From Qipengyuania soli (GTDB lineage: Bacteria > Pseudomonadota > Alphaproteobacteria > Sphingomonadales > Sphingomonadaceae): a stretch of DNA of 64,000 nt. Both the position numbers and the translations under genes were made by a program. Every line of letters starts with the position of its first letter. Positions within the stretch are counted from its first letter, which is position 1. The notes below the pieces were generated by a model. That model did not search any database, was not told the origin of the DNA, and saw only the letters and a program-made list of their open reading frames with translations. The stretch is from the NCBI RefSeq assembly GCF_015529805.1, contig NZ_CP064654.1, positions 1,240,001 through 1,304,000 on the forward strand. Reading direction: 5' to 3'. This document shows, piece by piece, positions 40,201 to 50,066 of the stretch.

Positions 40201-41791
40201 GCGTGTAGTCCGCAAAGCGGTCGCGCAGGTCCTTCTTGCTGATCTTGCCAGTGGCGGTGTGCGGAATGTCGTCGACGAATTCGACCGCATCGGGGAGCCA
40301 CCATTTCGCGATCTTGTCGGTCAGGAATTCGGTGATCTCCGCACCGGTGCACTCGATGCCTTCCTTCTTCACGACGAAAAGTACCGGACGCTCGTCCCAC
40401 TTGGGGTGCGGCATGCCAATGCAGGCGGCTTCGGCCACGGCAGGGTGGCCGACAGCGGCGTTTTCCAGTTCCACCGAGCTGATCCACTCGCCGCCTGACT
40501 TGATCACGTCCTTGGTCCGGTCGGTCAGTTGCAGCGTGCCATCGGGGTGGATCACGCCGACGTCGCCCGTGTCGAACCAGCCCTCGGCATTGGCAGCGTC
40601 ATGCTCGGCCTTGAAGTAGCGCTTGAGCACCCAGGGACCGCGGATCTGCAGTGCGCCCGAAGTCTCCCCGTCGCGCGGCAATTCGGTGGTCATGTCATCG
40701 AGACTGACGATGCGCAGTTCCACGCCGAAGATCGGGCGGCCCTGCTTCATGGTCTTGGCGACTTTCTCGTCGAAGCTGAGGTTATCCCAGTCGGCAGTCG
40801 GCCCGCCGACCGTGCCGATGGGGCTCGTTTCGGTCATGCCCCAGGCATGCTGGACGCGGGTGCCGTTTTTCATGAGCCGCTCGATCATGAACTTCGGCGC
40901 AGCCGAGCCGCCGATGGTCGCAGCCTTCAACGGCGGCAGGTCGATGCCCTGCGCATCGCAATACTGGAAGTGAGCGAGCCATACGGTCGGCACGCCGGCG
41001 CTGTCGGTCACGCCTTCGCGGATCATCAGTTCGTGCAGCACCGCAGGGTCGTTGACCGCGCTGAAGACGAACTTGATGCCTGCCATGCCGCCTGAATAGG
41101 GCAGGCCCCAGCTCGCGGCGTGGAACATGGGCACGACCGGCAGCATCACCGATGACGGCGCGAAGTTGAAGGCCGTGGTCTGCAAGCCAGCCATCGCATG
41201 AAGCAAGGTCGAGCGGTGCTCATACTGCACGCCCTTGGGATTGCCTGTGGTGCCGCTGGTGTAGCAGATCATGCACGGGTCGCGCTCGTCGCCCTGGACC
41301 CAGTCAAAGTCTCCGTCCTGCGCGCCGATCCAGTCCTCGAACGCAGGTGAATGCTCGCCCGAATCGAAGCAGATGTAATGTTCGACCGTGGTCCAGCGGT
41401 CCTTCATGCGATCGACGATCGGCTGGAACGCCGCATCGTAGATCATCACCTTATCCTCGGCGTGATTGACGATATAGTCGAGCTGGTCGTCGAACAGGCG
41501 CGGGTTCACCGTGTGCAGCACCCCGCCCATGCCGGCGACACCGTACCAGCTGACGAGGTGGCGCGAATGGTTCATCGCCATGCTCGCGACCTTGTCCCCC
41601 TTCTTCAGTCCGAGCGCGAGGAGTGCCTGCGCCATGCGCTTGGCATCATGGCGGATACCTGCCCAGTTGGTGCGAGTTTCACTGCCGTCCGCCCAGCGGG
41701 TGACGATCTCGCGCGTCCCCGCCTCGCGTGCTGCGTGGTCGACAACATGCGTGATCCGCATGGTCCAGTCCTGCATCGCTCCGAGCTGCAT
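40193..41791 (-). CDS. Fatty-acid-CoA ligase (AMP-forming)
   Basis: A 532-residue ANL-superfamily enzyme. The AMP-binding motif is MICYTSGTTGNPKGVQYEH, followed by HAWGMTETSPIG, TGDVGVIHPDGTLQLTDRTKDVIKSGGEW and the catalytic lysine in TATGKISKKDLRD. It forms acyl-CoA from a free carboxylic acid; the long-chain or medium-chain range cannot be fixed from sequence, and a DmdB-like methylmercaptopropionate activity is possible. It is followed by the GNAT and DUF1330 genes with short overlaps. Confidence 0.9.
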   Translation of the reverse strand: MQLGAMQDWTMRITHVVDHAAREAGTREIVTRWADGSETRTNWAGIRHDAKRMAQALLALGLKKGDKVASMAMNHSRHLVSWYGVAGMGGVLHTVNPRLFDDQLDYIVNHAEDKVMIYDAAFQPIVDRMKDRWTTVEHYICFDSGEHSPAFEDWIGAQDGDFDWVQGDERDPCMICYTSGTTGNPKGVQYEHRSTLLHAMAGLQTTAFNFAPSSVMLPVVPMFHAASWGLPYSGGMAGIKFVFSAVNDPAVLHELMIREGVTDSAGVPTVWLAHFQYCDAQGIDLPPLKAATIGGSAAPKFMIERLMKNGTRVQHAWGMTETSPIGTVGGPTADWDNLSFDEKVAKTMKQGRPIFGVELRIVSLDDMTTELPRDGETSGALQIRGPWVLKRYFKAEHDAANAEGWFDTGDVGVIHPDGTLQLTDRTKDVIKSGGEWISSVELENAAVGHPAVAEAACIGMPHPKWDERPVLFVVKKEGIECTGAEITEFLTDKIAKWWLPDAVEFVDDIPHTATGKISKKDLRDRFADYTLG

Positions 41792-41832
41792 GTTCTCTCC
41801 TCGTCCCTTTGGCCCTCTTATGGGGCGCAGAA

Positions 41833-44800
41833 TCAGGCGACGAGACGCAGGTGGCCCGCTCCTCGCCGCGCGGTCAGCTGCACCTTGGCAAGACCGTGCA
41901 CGCTTGCCAAGCGTTCGGCGAGGTCGCCGTCGATATTGAAGGCCCGGCCGAGGTTCATGACCGGCGAGGGATCGTCGCCGGTAAGCAGGGTGGCATGGAC
42001 CTCGTCACATCCCTCGCCCGCCGCGGTGAGCTCGATTGCGAGCTGCATCAATGCATCGGTGTCGGCGATGTCGAGTGTCAGCAGCATGGGCGTCGACCCG
42101 CGGACCTCGGACAGCGGCACCGCGCCGCGAACGGTGATCCGTGGGGGCTCGTCGGGGCTCGGGCTGTCGAGCTCGACATTGAGCTTCACGCAGGTCTGGT
42201 TGTCGGCCCATTCGAGGAATTTCTCGACCAGCCCTTCCTCGAAGCAGGCGGCACTGAACTGGCCGGAGCTGTCGGAGAAGTCAGCCCGGATGAACGGCTT
42301 CCCGCGGCGTGTCGTGCCCTTGTTCACCTTCTCGACCATCGCCGCCATGACCGCGCCCGCGCGTCCGCCCGGAGGCGCTCCGCCCGCCATCAGCGAGGCA
42401 TAGGACCGCGCCCCTTGGGCCGAAGCGACGGTGCGCCATGCCTCGACCGGGTGTTCGGCGAAGTAGAACCCGAAGTTCTCCTTCTCGCGCGCCATCTGGT
42501 CGGCGCGGCTCCACGGTTCGACTTCCTTGAGCCGCAGCGTGTCCTCCGTCGCATCTTCGCCACCGAACAGCGCCGCCTGCCCGCTCGACCGCTCGCGCTC
42601 GGCCGCATCGGCGACAGCCAGCAGCATATCGGCATTGGCGAATACCCTCGCACGGTTCGGCTCGAATTCATCGAGCGCACCGGCACTGGCCAGCGCCTCC
42701 AACTGTCGCGAGTTCATCGCACCCTTGGGTAGGCGCTCGAACAGGTCCTGCAGGCTCTGGTAGAGGCCCGAACCTTCACGCTCGTCGACGATCGCCTCCA
42801 TCGCCCGTTCGCCGACATTGCGGATGCCCGCCAGCGCGTATCGGACGGCATAGCCCTCGTCGGTCTGTTCGACGGTGAACTCGGCCTCCGAGTGGTTCAG
42901 CGAGGGCGGTAGGATCTTGATCCCGCTACGCCGCGCATCGTCGACGAAAACCGCCAACTTTTCCGACTGGTGCATGTCGAAGCACATCGAGGCGGCGTAG
43001 AACTCCTCCGGGTAATGCGCCTTCAGCCAAGCGGTCTGGTAGGCAAGCAGCGCGTAGGCGGCGGCGTGCGACTTGTTGAAGCCGTAGCCGGCGAACTTGT
43101 CGATCAAGTCGAACAGGGCATTCGCCTCGTTCTTCTCGATGCCGGACACTTCCTTGCACCCGTCGACGAAGCGCTGGCGCTGCGCATCCATTTCAGCCTG
43201 GACCTTCTTGCCCATTGCGCGGCGCAGCAGGTCAGCGTCGCCGAGCGAATACCCCGCAAGGATCTGCGCGGCCTGCATGACCTGTTCCTGGTAGACGAAG
43301 ATGCCGTAGGTTTCGGCAAGGATGCCTTCGAGCTTCGCATGGGGGTATTCGATCGGCACCTCGCCCGCCTTGCGCTTGCCGAACAGCGGGATGTTGTCCA
43401 TCGGGCCGGGCCGATAGAGCGAGACGAGCGCGATGATGTCGCCGAAGTTGGTCGGCTTCACCGCGGTCAGCGTGCGCCGCATGCCCTCCGATTCCAGCTG
43501 AAACACGCCGACTGTGTTGCCGCTCTTCATGAGCTCGTAGACCTTGGCGTCGTCCAGCGGCAGCGTGGAAAGGTCGATGGCGATGTCCCGCTTCTTCAGC
43601 AGGTCGGTCGCCTTCTTGAGCACCGAAAGCGTCTTCAGCCCGAGGAAGTCGAACTTCACCAGGCCGCTGCTCTCGACATTCTTCATGTCGTACTGCGTCA
43701 CCGGCATGTCCGAACGCGGGTCGCGGTACAGCGGAACGAGCTGCGCCAGCGGCCGGTCGCCGATCACCACGCCGGCCGCGTGGGTCGAGCTGTTGCGTGG
43801 GAAACCCTCGAGCTGCATCGCGAGGTCGACGAGGCGCTTCACCTCGTTGTCGTTGTCGTATTCGCGCTTGAAGTCCGCAGCGCCATTCAGCGCGCGCGGC
43901 AGGGTCCAGGGGTCGGTCGGATGGTTGGGCACCATCTTGCACAGCCGGTCGACGTGACCATAGCTCATCTGGAGGATGCGGCCCGTATCGCGCAGCACGG
44001 CGCGGGCCTTGAGCTTGCCGAAAGTGATGATCTGCGCCACGTGGTCGTGACCGTACTTCGCCTGCACGTAGCGGATCACCTCGCCGCGCCGCGTTTCGCA
44101 GAAGTCGATATCGAAGTCCGGCATCGAGACGCGTTCGGGGTTGAGGAAACGCTCGAACAGCAGTCCCAGCTTGATCGGGTCGAGGTCGGTGATGGTCAGC
44201 GCCCAGGCGACCAGCGAGCCAGCACCCGAACCACGCCCCGGCCCCACGGGGATATCCTGTTCCTTGGCCCATTTGATGAAGTCGGCAACGATCAGGAAGT
44301 AGCCGGGGAAGCCCATCTGGTTAATGATGTCGACCTCGAACTTGAGGCGCTCGAAATAGGCCTGCCGTTCTTCCTCCGGAAAATCCTCGTAGAGCGCGAG
44401 ACGGGCTTCGAGGCCCTTGCGTGCATCCTCCTCCAGCATCCGTGCCTCGCCCTCGAGATCGCCGGCAAGGCTGGGCAGGATCGGCTTTCGATAGGGTGGA
44501 GCGTAAGCGCAGCGCTGGGCGATGACGAGCGTGTTTTCAACCGCCTCGGGCAGGTCGGCGAAGGCCTCGTCCATCATGTGGTAGGTCTTGACGTAGCTCT
44601 CCGGATTGGAGCGCAGGCGGTCTTCGGCATCGACGTGGGTCGATCCGGCGATGCACAGCATGGCGTCATGCGCCTTGTGCATGTGCGCCTCGGCAAAATT
44701 CGCTGGATTGGTCGCGACCAGCGGCAGGTCGCGCGCATAGGCGAGGTCGATGAGTGCTTCCTCGGCGCGCTCCTCCACTTCGTTCCCGCGGCGGGCGAGT

Positions 44801-45306
44801 TCGATGTAGAGGCGCCCGGGGAAGAAACCCTGCAAACGGTCCAGTACAGCCTCGGCGTGGGGCTGCTGGCCTTCGGCGAGCAGCCGCGTCACCGCCCCCT
44901 CGCTCGCACCGGTCAGCGCGATCAGGCCGTCGGTATGGCCTTCGAAATCGCGCATCCGCACATGCGGGTCGAATTCCAGCGGCCGGTCGAGATGCGCCCG
45001 GCTTACGAGATGGCAGAGATTGTCGTAGCCCGCCTCGTCCTGGGCGAAGAGCGGGAGGTAATCGACCTGCTTGCCCTCCGCATCGCGCGCCACGCCGAGC
45101 AGGGTGCCAATGATAGGCTGGATGCCTTCCGCCTTGCAGGCATTGGCGAACATGACCGCACCATAAAGGCCGTTGCGGTCACAGATGGCCATGGCGGGAA
45201 AGCCGCGTTCCTTCGCCAGCTTCGCCATCGCCTTGGGATCGATCGCCCCTTCGAGCATCGAATAGGCGGACAGGACGCGCAGGGGAACGAAGGGCTTGAA
45301 CGGCAT
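41833..45306 (-). CDS. dnaE: DNA polymerase III alpha subunit
   Basis: The 1157-residue main replicative polymerase of the C family. The catalytic aspartates lie in PDFDIDF (Asp399, Asp401) with the third near VKFDFLGLKTL. Helix-hairpin-helix and OB regions follow toward the C-terminus. The N-terminal PHP domain begins LRVLSAYSMLEGAIDP, where the first HXH ligands are missing and the usual DH is ICDRNG, so its metal site looks inactive. A lone PHP-degenerate DnaE fits a DnaE1 partnered with a separate proofreading subunit. No SOS box is seen upstream. Confidence 0.95.
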   Translation of the reverse strand: MPFKPFVPLRVLSAYSMLEGAIDPKAMAKLAKERGFPAMAICDRNGLYGAVMFANACKAEGIQPIIGTLLGVARDAEGKQVDYLPLFAQDEAGYDNLCHLVSRAHLDRPLEFDPHVRMRDFEGHTDGLIALTGASEGAVTRLLAEGQQPHAEAVLDRLQGFFPGRLYIELARRGNEVEERAEEALIDLAYARDLPLVATNPANFAEAHMHKAHDAMLCIAGSTHVDAEDRLRSNPESYVKTYHMMDEAFADLPEAVENTLVIAQRCAYAPPYRKPILPSLAGDLEGEARMLEEDARKGLEARLALYEDFPEEERQAYFERLKFEVDIINQMGFPGYFLIVADFIKWAKEQDIPVGPGRGSGAGSLVAWALTITDLDPIKLGLLFERFLNPERVSMPDFDIDFCETRRGEVIRYVQAKYGHDHVAQIITFGKLKARAVLRDTGRILQMSYGHVDRLCKMVPNHPTDPWTLPRALNGAADFKREYDNDNEVKRLVDLAMQLEGFPRNSSTHAAGVVIGDRPLAQLVPLYRDPRSDMPVTQYDMKNVESSGLVKFDFLGLKTLSVLKKATDLLKKRDIAIDLSTLPLDDAKVYELMKSGNTVGVFQLESEGMRRTLTAVKPTNFGDIIALVSLYRPGPMDNIPLFGKRKAGEVPIEYPHAKLEGILAETYGIFVYQEQVMQAAQILAGYSLGDADLLRRAMGKKVQAEMDAQRQRFVDGCKEVSGIEKNEANALFDLIDKFAGYGFNKSHAAAYALLAYQTAWLKAHYPEEFYAASMCFDMHQSEKLAVFVDDARRSGIKILPPSLNHSEAEFTVEQTDEGYAVRYALAGIRNVGERAMEAIVDEREGSGLYQSLQDLFERLPKGAMNSRQLEALASAGALDEFEPNRARVFANADMLLAVADAAERERSSGQAALFGGEDATEDTLRLKEVEPWSRADQMAREKENFGFYFAEHPVEAWRTVASAQGARSYASLMAGGAPPGGRAGAVMAAMVEKVNKGTTRRGKPFIRADFSDSSGQFSAACFEEGLVEKFLEWADNQTCVKLNVELDSPSPDEPPRITVRGAVPLSEVRGSTPMLLTLDIADTDALMQLAIELTAAGEGCDEVHATLLTGDDPSPVMNLGRAFNIDGDLAERLASVHGLAKVQLTARRGAGHLRLVA

Positions 45307-45379
45307 CCTCCCAATATGCGGATGCCGACGCCCCGGGCCAAGGGCGGGACTCGGTTAGTTTGGGAAAATCCTGTGGGCT

Positions 45380-46636
45380 TCAGGCGGCCGCTTGTGCCGG
45401 GGCGAGCCGCCGCATCGCAGGTGCGCTCCCGCCATAGGTCAGCCAGCGCCACAACCACTCCATCGGGCCAAAGCGATAGCGCGCCAGCCACCATGCGCTG
45501 AACGCCATCTGGAAAGCGAAGAAGGCGAGGCAGATGAGGACTACGATAGAGGTGCCGATCTTGCCCCCGAGCGCGAGGCCGGGGCCGATACCGAACAGCA
45601 CGAAGGCGTAGGCCAAGCCCTGCATGAGGTAATTCGTCAGCGCCATTTGCCCTACCGGCCGGAAGGGCGCGAGGATGCGCCTTCCTGTCGGATTGTGCCA
45701 ACCGGTTGCGACCATGCAGGCATAGCCTGCAGCAAGAAGCAGTGCCGCCGGAGATTCGAGGAAAGAGCGAATGTATCCGCCGGCCTTCTCGTCGATACCC
45801 GGAGCGCCGGCATCCACGCTGACGATGGCCAGCGCCACGAGCAGGCCCAGCGGCAGGATTACATTGCGAATTCGGCGTAGCAGGGGGAGATTTCCGGCGA
45901 TGTTGTCGACCAGACCGCTACGGCCAATCGCTGCCCCGAGCATGAAGCGTCCCGGCGCATAGGCCAGCCATACGAGGAACAATCCCCCGACAAACCACTC
46001 ATCCCGGGTGTAGCGCCACATGAGGCCGACCATTCCGAGATAGTCACCCGCCTCGCTAGCAGCCTGCCGTGCATGGACGCTGGCATCGGAATAAGGCTCC
46101 CAGTCCATCAGCGGTATGCCTGCCATCTCCGCAACCGCTCTCTGAACATCGGTCGAAATCATCGCGAGGAGGAAACCGACGATGACGAAGGTCCGGGTCT
46201 TCCAGTGCCTCGCCGCGAGCAGGATGAACCCGGCGATCGCATAGACGTTGAGGATGTCCCACACCCACAGGAGCGTGAGGTTGAGCATGCCGAAAACCCA
46301 CAACCAGGCAAGTCGGCGAGAATAGCGCGCGACGAAGCCGGGGCGATCCCCGTTGCGACTGATCTGGATGTAGAAGCCAAGCCCGAACAGCGTGGCGAAG
46401 ATCGTGTTCGCCTTGTCCACCAGGAGGACCTCGACGATGAAATCGACAATGTGATCGAGGCGCGCGGTTGGCAGCGTCGCAAGCTGTGTGTCGGTGGCCA
46501 TCAGGCCACCACCTGCAAACCCGACGAAGTTGACTGTCAGCACGCCGAGGAGCGCGAAACCGCGCAGGACATCGACCTCGTCGATCCGCTCGTTCTGCGC
46601 AACCGGCGCAGCGAGCGTCCCCCTCAATTCCTCCAT
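45380..46636 (-). CDS. DUF418 family membrane protein
   Basis: A 418-residue polytopic protein with the DUF418/COG2311 look: an N-terminal ERIDEVDVLRGFALLGVL segment, about ten membrane helices, and a C-terminal MEWLWRWLTYGG. The ATG at 46636 is chosen because a GGGGG stretch lies about ten bases upstream; an ATG at 46690 has weak support. The family is thought to move or modify a small substrate but its role is not known. It lies on its own between dnaE and a small membrane protein gene. Confidence 0.83.
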   Translation of the reverse strand: MEELRGTLAAPVAQNERIDEVDVLRGFALLGVLTVNFVGFAGGGLMATDTQLATLPTARLDHIVDFIVEVLLVDKANTIFATLFGLGFYIQISRNGDRPGFVARYSRRLAWLWVFGMLNLTLLWVWDILNVYAIAGFILLAARHWKTRTFVIVGFLLAMISTDVQRAVAEMAGIPLMDWEPYSDASVHARQAASEAGDYLGMVGLMWRYTRDEWFVGGLFLVWLAYAPGRFMLGAAIGRSGLVDNIAGNLPLLRRIRNVILPLGLLVALAIVSVDAGAPGIDEKAGGYIRSFLESPAALLLAAGYACMVATGWHNPTGRRILAPFRPVGQMALTNYLMQGLAYAFVLFGIGPGLALGGKIGTSIVVLICLAFFAFQMAFSAWWLARYRFGPMEWLWRWLTYGGSAPAMRRLAPAQAAA

Positions 46637-46725
46637 CAACGCACCCCCGCATTTCCACGCGATGCGACCCCCGGTGGCAAGGTCTGCCACCGGATTTCCA
46701 CTGCGTCACCAGCAATTTCGGCTAG

Positions 46726-47049
46726 TCAGCGGCCCTCGCGAATTTTGCGCCGCGTATCGCGGATCGTCGACCAGGCGCCGTACAGCACGAGCACGCCGAG
46801 GAAGATCCACACCCACAACGGAATGTTACGCCCCGCGATGGCGAGGTAGAGATAGGCGGAAATGAAGCAGAAACCCGCGCACATGGTCGGTACGACAGTC
46901 GATCGCCCTGCCCGCGCCCGCTTCACCAGCCAGCCGATCGAGGCGAAGAAGAACGGGATCGCTCCCACGTAAATCGCGCCGAAGACATACGGGTTCACCC
47001 CGTAATCCGCGCCGAGCGAAAGGAACCACTGGTTGATATCGGCAAGCAT
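46726..47049 (-). CDS. Small membrane protein, function unknown
   Basis: A 107-residue protein with three likely membrane helices (about residues 22-40, 53-72 and 76-93) and a basic C-terminal tail (RDTRRKIREGR). I do not recognise the family. It lies 31 bases downstream of the glutathione peroxidase gene on the same strand, so it may share its message. A housekeeping inner-membrane role is all that can be said. Confidence 0.7.
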   Translation of the reverse strand: MLADINQWFLSLGADYGVNPYVFGAIYVGAIPFFFASIGWLVKRARAGRSTVVPTMCAGFCFISAYLYLAIAGRNIPLWVWIFLGVLVLYGAWSTIRDTRRKIREGR

Positions 47050-47080
47050 GGCATGACCTTCGTCGAGCTACCCGGCGGAG

Positions 47081-47560
47081 TTACAGCAGCTTCTCGATAT
47101 CCTTGGCGATTGTCTTCGGCGCGTCGGCCGGGCCATAGCGCTTCACTACATGGCCTTCGCGGTCGACGAGGAACTTGGTGAAGTTCCACTTGATCGCCTT
47201 CGAACCCATCAGGCCGGGCGCTTCGCCCTTCATCCAGTCGAACAGCGGGCTGGCATCCGCGCCGTTGACATCGACCTTTGCCATCAGCGGGAAGGTGAGG
47301 CCGAAATTGACCTTGCAGAATTGCTCGATTTCCTCGGCATCGCCGGGTTCCTGTCCGCCGAACTGGTTGCAGGGAAAGGCCAGCACTTCGAAGCCCTTGT
47401 CCTTGTAGTCCTGGAAAAGCTTTTCCAGCCCGTCGTATTGCGGAGTGAAGCCGCACTTGCTGGCCGTGTTCACGACGAGCAGCACCTTGCCGAGCTTCTC
47501 CTTGAGGTCGAGTTCCTCGCCTTTGTTCGTGGCGACGGAGAAATCGGCGATGGTGGTCAT
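47081..47560 (-). CDS. Glutathione peroxidase family protein
   Basis: A 159-residue thioredoxin-fold peroxidase. The peroxidatic cysteine is in NTASKCGFTPQY (Cys, not selenocysteine), with the conserved Gln in FPCNQFGGQEPG and the Trp in IKWNFTKFLVD. It reduces hydrogen peroxide or lipid hydroperoxides, most Cys forms using thioredoxin rather than glutathione. A second cysteine (FPCNQ) and a third (QFCKVN) are possible resolving residues. Confidence 0.92.
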   Translation of the reverse strand: MTTIADFSVATNKGEELDLKEKLGKVLLVVNTASKCGFTPQYDGLEKLFQDYKDKGFEVLAFPCNQFGGQEPGDAEEIEQFCKVNFGLTFPLMAKVDVNGADASPLFDWMKGEAPGLMGSKAIKWNFTKFLVDREGHVVKRYGPADAPKTIAKDIEKLL

Positions 47561-47651
47561 GCGGGGCTATTCCTTGTGACGGCAAACGAAATCAAAGCAG
47601 GTCGTCCATGTCATGCCTTGGTCGAGCGACCCATGGACTGCGAAATGCTCT

Positions 47652-47930
47652 CTACAAAGCGGGAAAGTCGTCCCGCGAAGCAAGTGCGAGAATTTCGGGC
47701 AGGTGGAATTCCCGGTCCCCGTGCTTCTCGATGTAATACCTGTCACGATCGCGTTCGGGCATCAGCATTATGTGGTGGACCAGTTCGGCGAACGACCCGC
47801 TGCGCAGCCCCTTCGCGCCTTCGAACAGCCCGCTGCCAGCACCTTCGCGGTGGAGCGATGCGCGGGCGTCCCACTGGATTCCCTCGCGGTGGCAGTCGGT
47901 AGCGTTGAACGTGCTTGGGTGATCGGTCAT
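47652..47930 (-). CDS. Small hypothetical protein
   Basis: A 92-residue soluble protein with no family that I can name. It is acidic and basic in blocks, with AELVHHIMLMPERDRDRYYIEKHGD in the middle and a tail rich in Leu and Ala. It sits between lolD and the glutathione peroxidase gene, with gaps of 45 and 91 bases. A real gene is likely since the frame uses GC-rich third positions and ends cleanly, but this is less sure than for its neighbours. Confidence 0.6.
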   Translation of the reverse strand: MTDHPSTFNATDCHREGIQWDARASLHREGAGSGLFEGAKGLRSGSFAELVHHIMLMPERDRDRYYIEKHGDREFHLPEILALASRDDFPAL

Positions 47931-47975
47931 CCGGGTCCTCCTTCGCCTCGTAACGAGCGAAATAGCATGAGGGTC

Positions 47976-48654
<679 letters not shown>

Positions 48655-48662
<8 letters not shown>

Positions 48663-49896
48663 AGCGCAGCACCTGAACCGGATCGGTGCTTGCCGCCTTC
48701 CACGCCGGGTAAAGCGTGGCGAGGAAGCTGAGCACCAAGGCAAGCAACACGATCATCGCCACTTCGATGGGATCGGTCTTGGATGGCAGCGTGGTCAGGA
48801 AGCGCACCTGCGGATCCCACAGGTTCTGGCCGGTGACCTTGCCGATAATCTCCACGATGCCCTGGCGGAAAAACAGCACGACAAAGCCGAAGATCAGGCC
48901 TGCCACCGTCCCGATCGCACCGACGGTGAAGCCGGTGGTGACGAAGATCTTCATCAGGCTTTGCCGGGTTGCGCCCATGGTGCGCATGATCGCGATGTCG
49001 CGGGTCTTGGCGCGCACCAGCATCACGAGGCTCGAAAGGATGTTGAACGCCGCGACGAGGACCATGAAGCTCAGGGCAAAGGCCATGGCGACACGTTCGA
49101 CCTGCAGGGCCTCGAACAGGGTGGCATTGATGGTCTTCCAGTCGGCGACGACCGCCCTGCCTTGAACGGCCCGCTGGACCGGTTCGAGGATGTCGCCGAC
49201 CTTGTCGGGATCCGCGACCTTCACCTCGATCATGCCCACCGTGTCACCCAGCAGCAGCAGCGTCTGCGCATCCTGCATCGGCATGATCACGAAGGCGCCG
49301 TCATAGTCGTAAACGCCCACTTCGAAGATCGCAGCGACCTCGTAACCCACCTGGCGCGGCACGGTGCCGAACGGGGTCGGGCGTCCCTGCGGGTTTATGA
49401 TGGTGATCGTGTCACCGACGCGTGCGCCGATGTTCTCGGCAAGCCGGACACCAATCGCGACCTTGCCGGCCCCCGGCTGGATCGGATCGAGGCTGCCGCT
49501 GACCAGCTTGTCCTGGAACTTGCGGATATCTTCCATCGTGTTGCCGCGCGCCAGGATACCCTCGACCCGCCCGTTGAAGGTAGTCATCAGCGGCTGTTCG
49601 ATCAGCGGGCTGGCTTCGACGACCCCGGGGGTTTTCCTGACCTCGTTGAGGATGTTTTCCCAGTCATCCATGCGTCCGCCGTAGGCCTGGACGATGGCAT
49701 GGCCGTTGAGGCCGACGATCTTGTCGAGCAGTTCGGCGCGGAAGCCGTTCATGACGCTCATCACGATGACCAGCATGGCCACGGACAGCATGACGACGCC
49801 GATGGAAATGCCCGCGACCAGCGCGATGAAGGCCTCGCCCCTGCCCGGAAGCAGGTAGCGTTTGGCGATCGTCCATTCAAAAGGGGATAGGATCAA
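48655..49896 (-). CDS. Lipoprotein-releasing ABC transporter permease (LolC/E)
   Basis: A 413-residue permease with an N-terminal helix (about residues 25-48), a large periplasmic MacB-like domain and three C-terminal helices (about 265-400). The opening [21 protein letters not shown] matches LolC/E proteins. I set the start at TTG 49896 because the family begins there; a TTG at 49959 gives an odd basic extension. Only one permease is present, so LolD probably works with a homodimer or a fused-type permease. It is divergent from purF. Confidence 0.88.
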
Positions 49897-50066
49897 GGCA
49901 GCCCGTTTGGTTCGAGTTTTGCTCGGCGCGGCTTTAGGCAGGCAAACCTTTCGGCGCAATGAAATCGTTCCTCACGGGGGACTCCTCGTCGCACCACCCT
50001 TGTAATCGGAGCGTAACATCGCCATTGGGGCGCGCATCCGGAATGCAGGCGGCGGACAGGCCCTCG
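49897..50066. promoter_or_regulatory. Divergent region between lolC/E and purF
   Basis: This 170-base gap must carry both promoters. A TTGTAATC (about 50000) and TAACAT (about 50014) lie toward purF but with a spacing too short for a standard sigma-70 pair. A GGACAGG seven bases before the ATG at 50067 is a good ribosome binding site for purF. No purine-type operator could be recognised by eye. Confidence 0.35.

Noticed and set aside
42970..45501. 843-codon plus-strand open frame opposite dnaE
   Set aside because: The DnaE motifs on the minus strand are unambiguous; the plus-strand frame is a codon-bias artefact.
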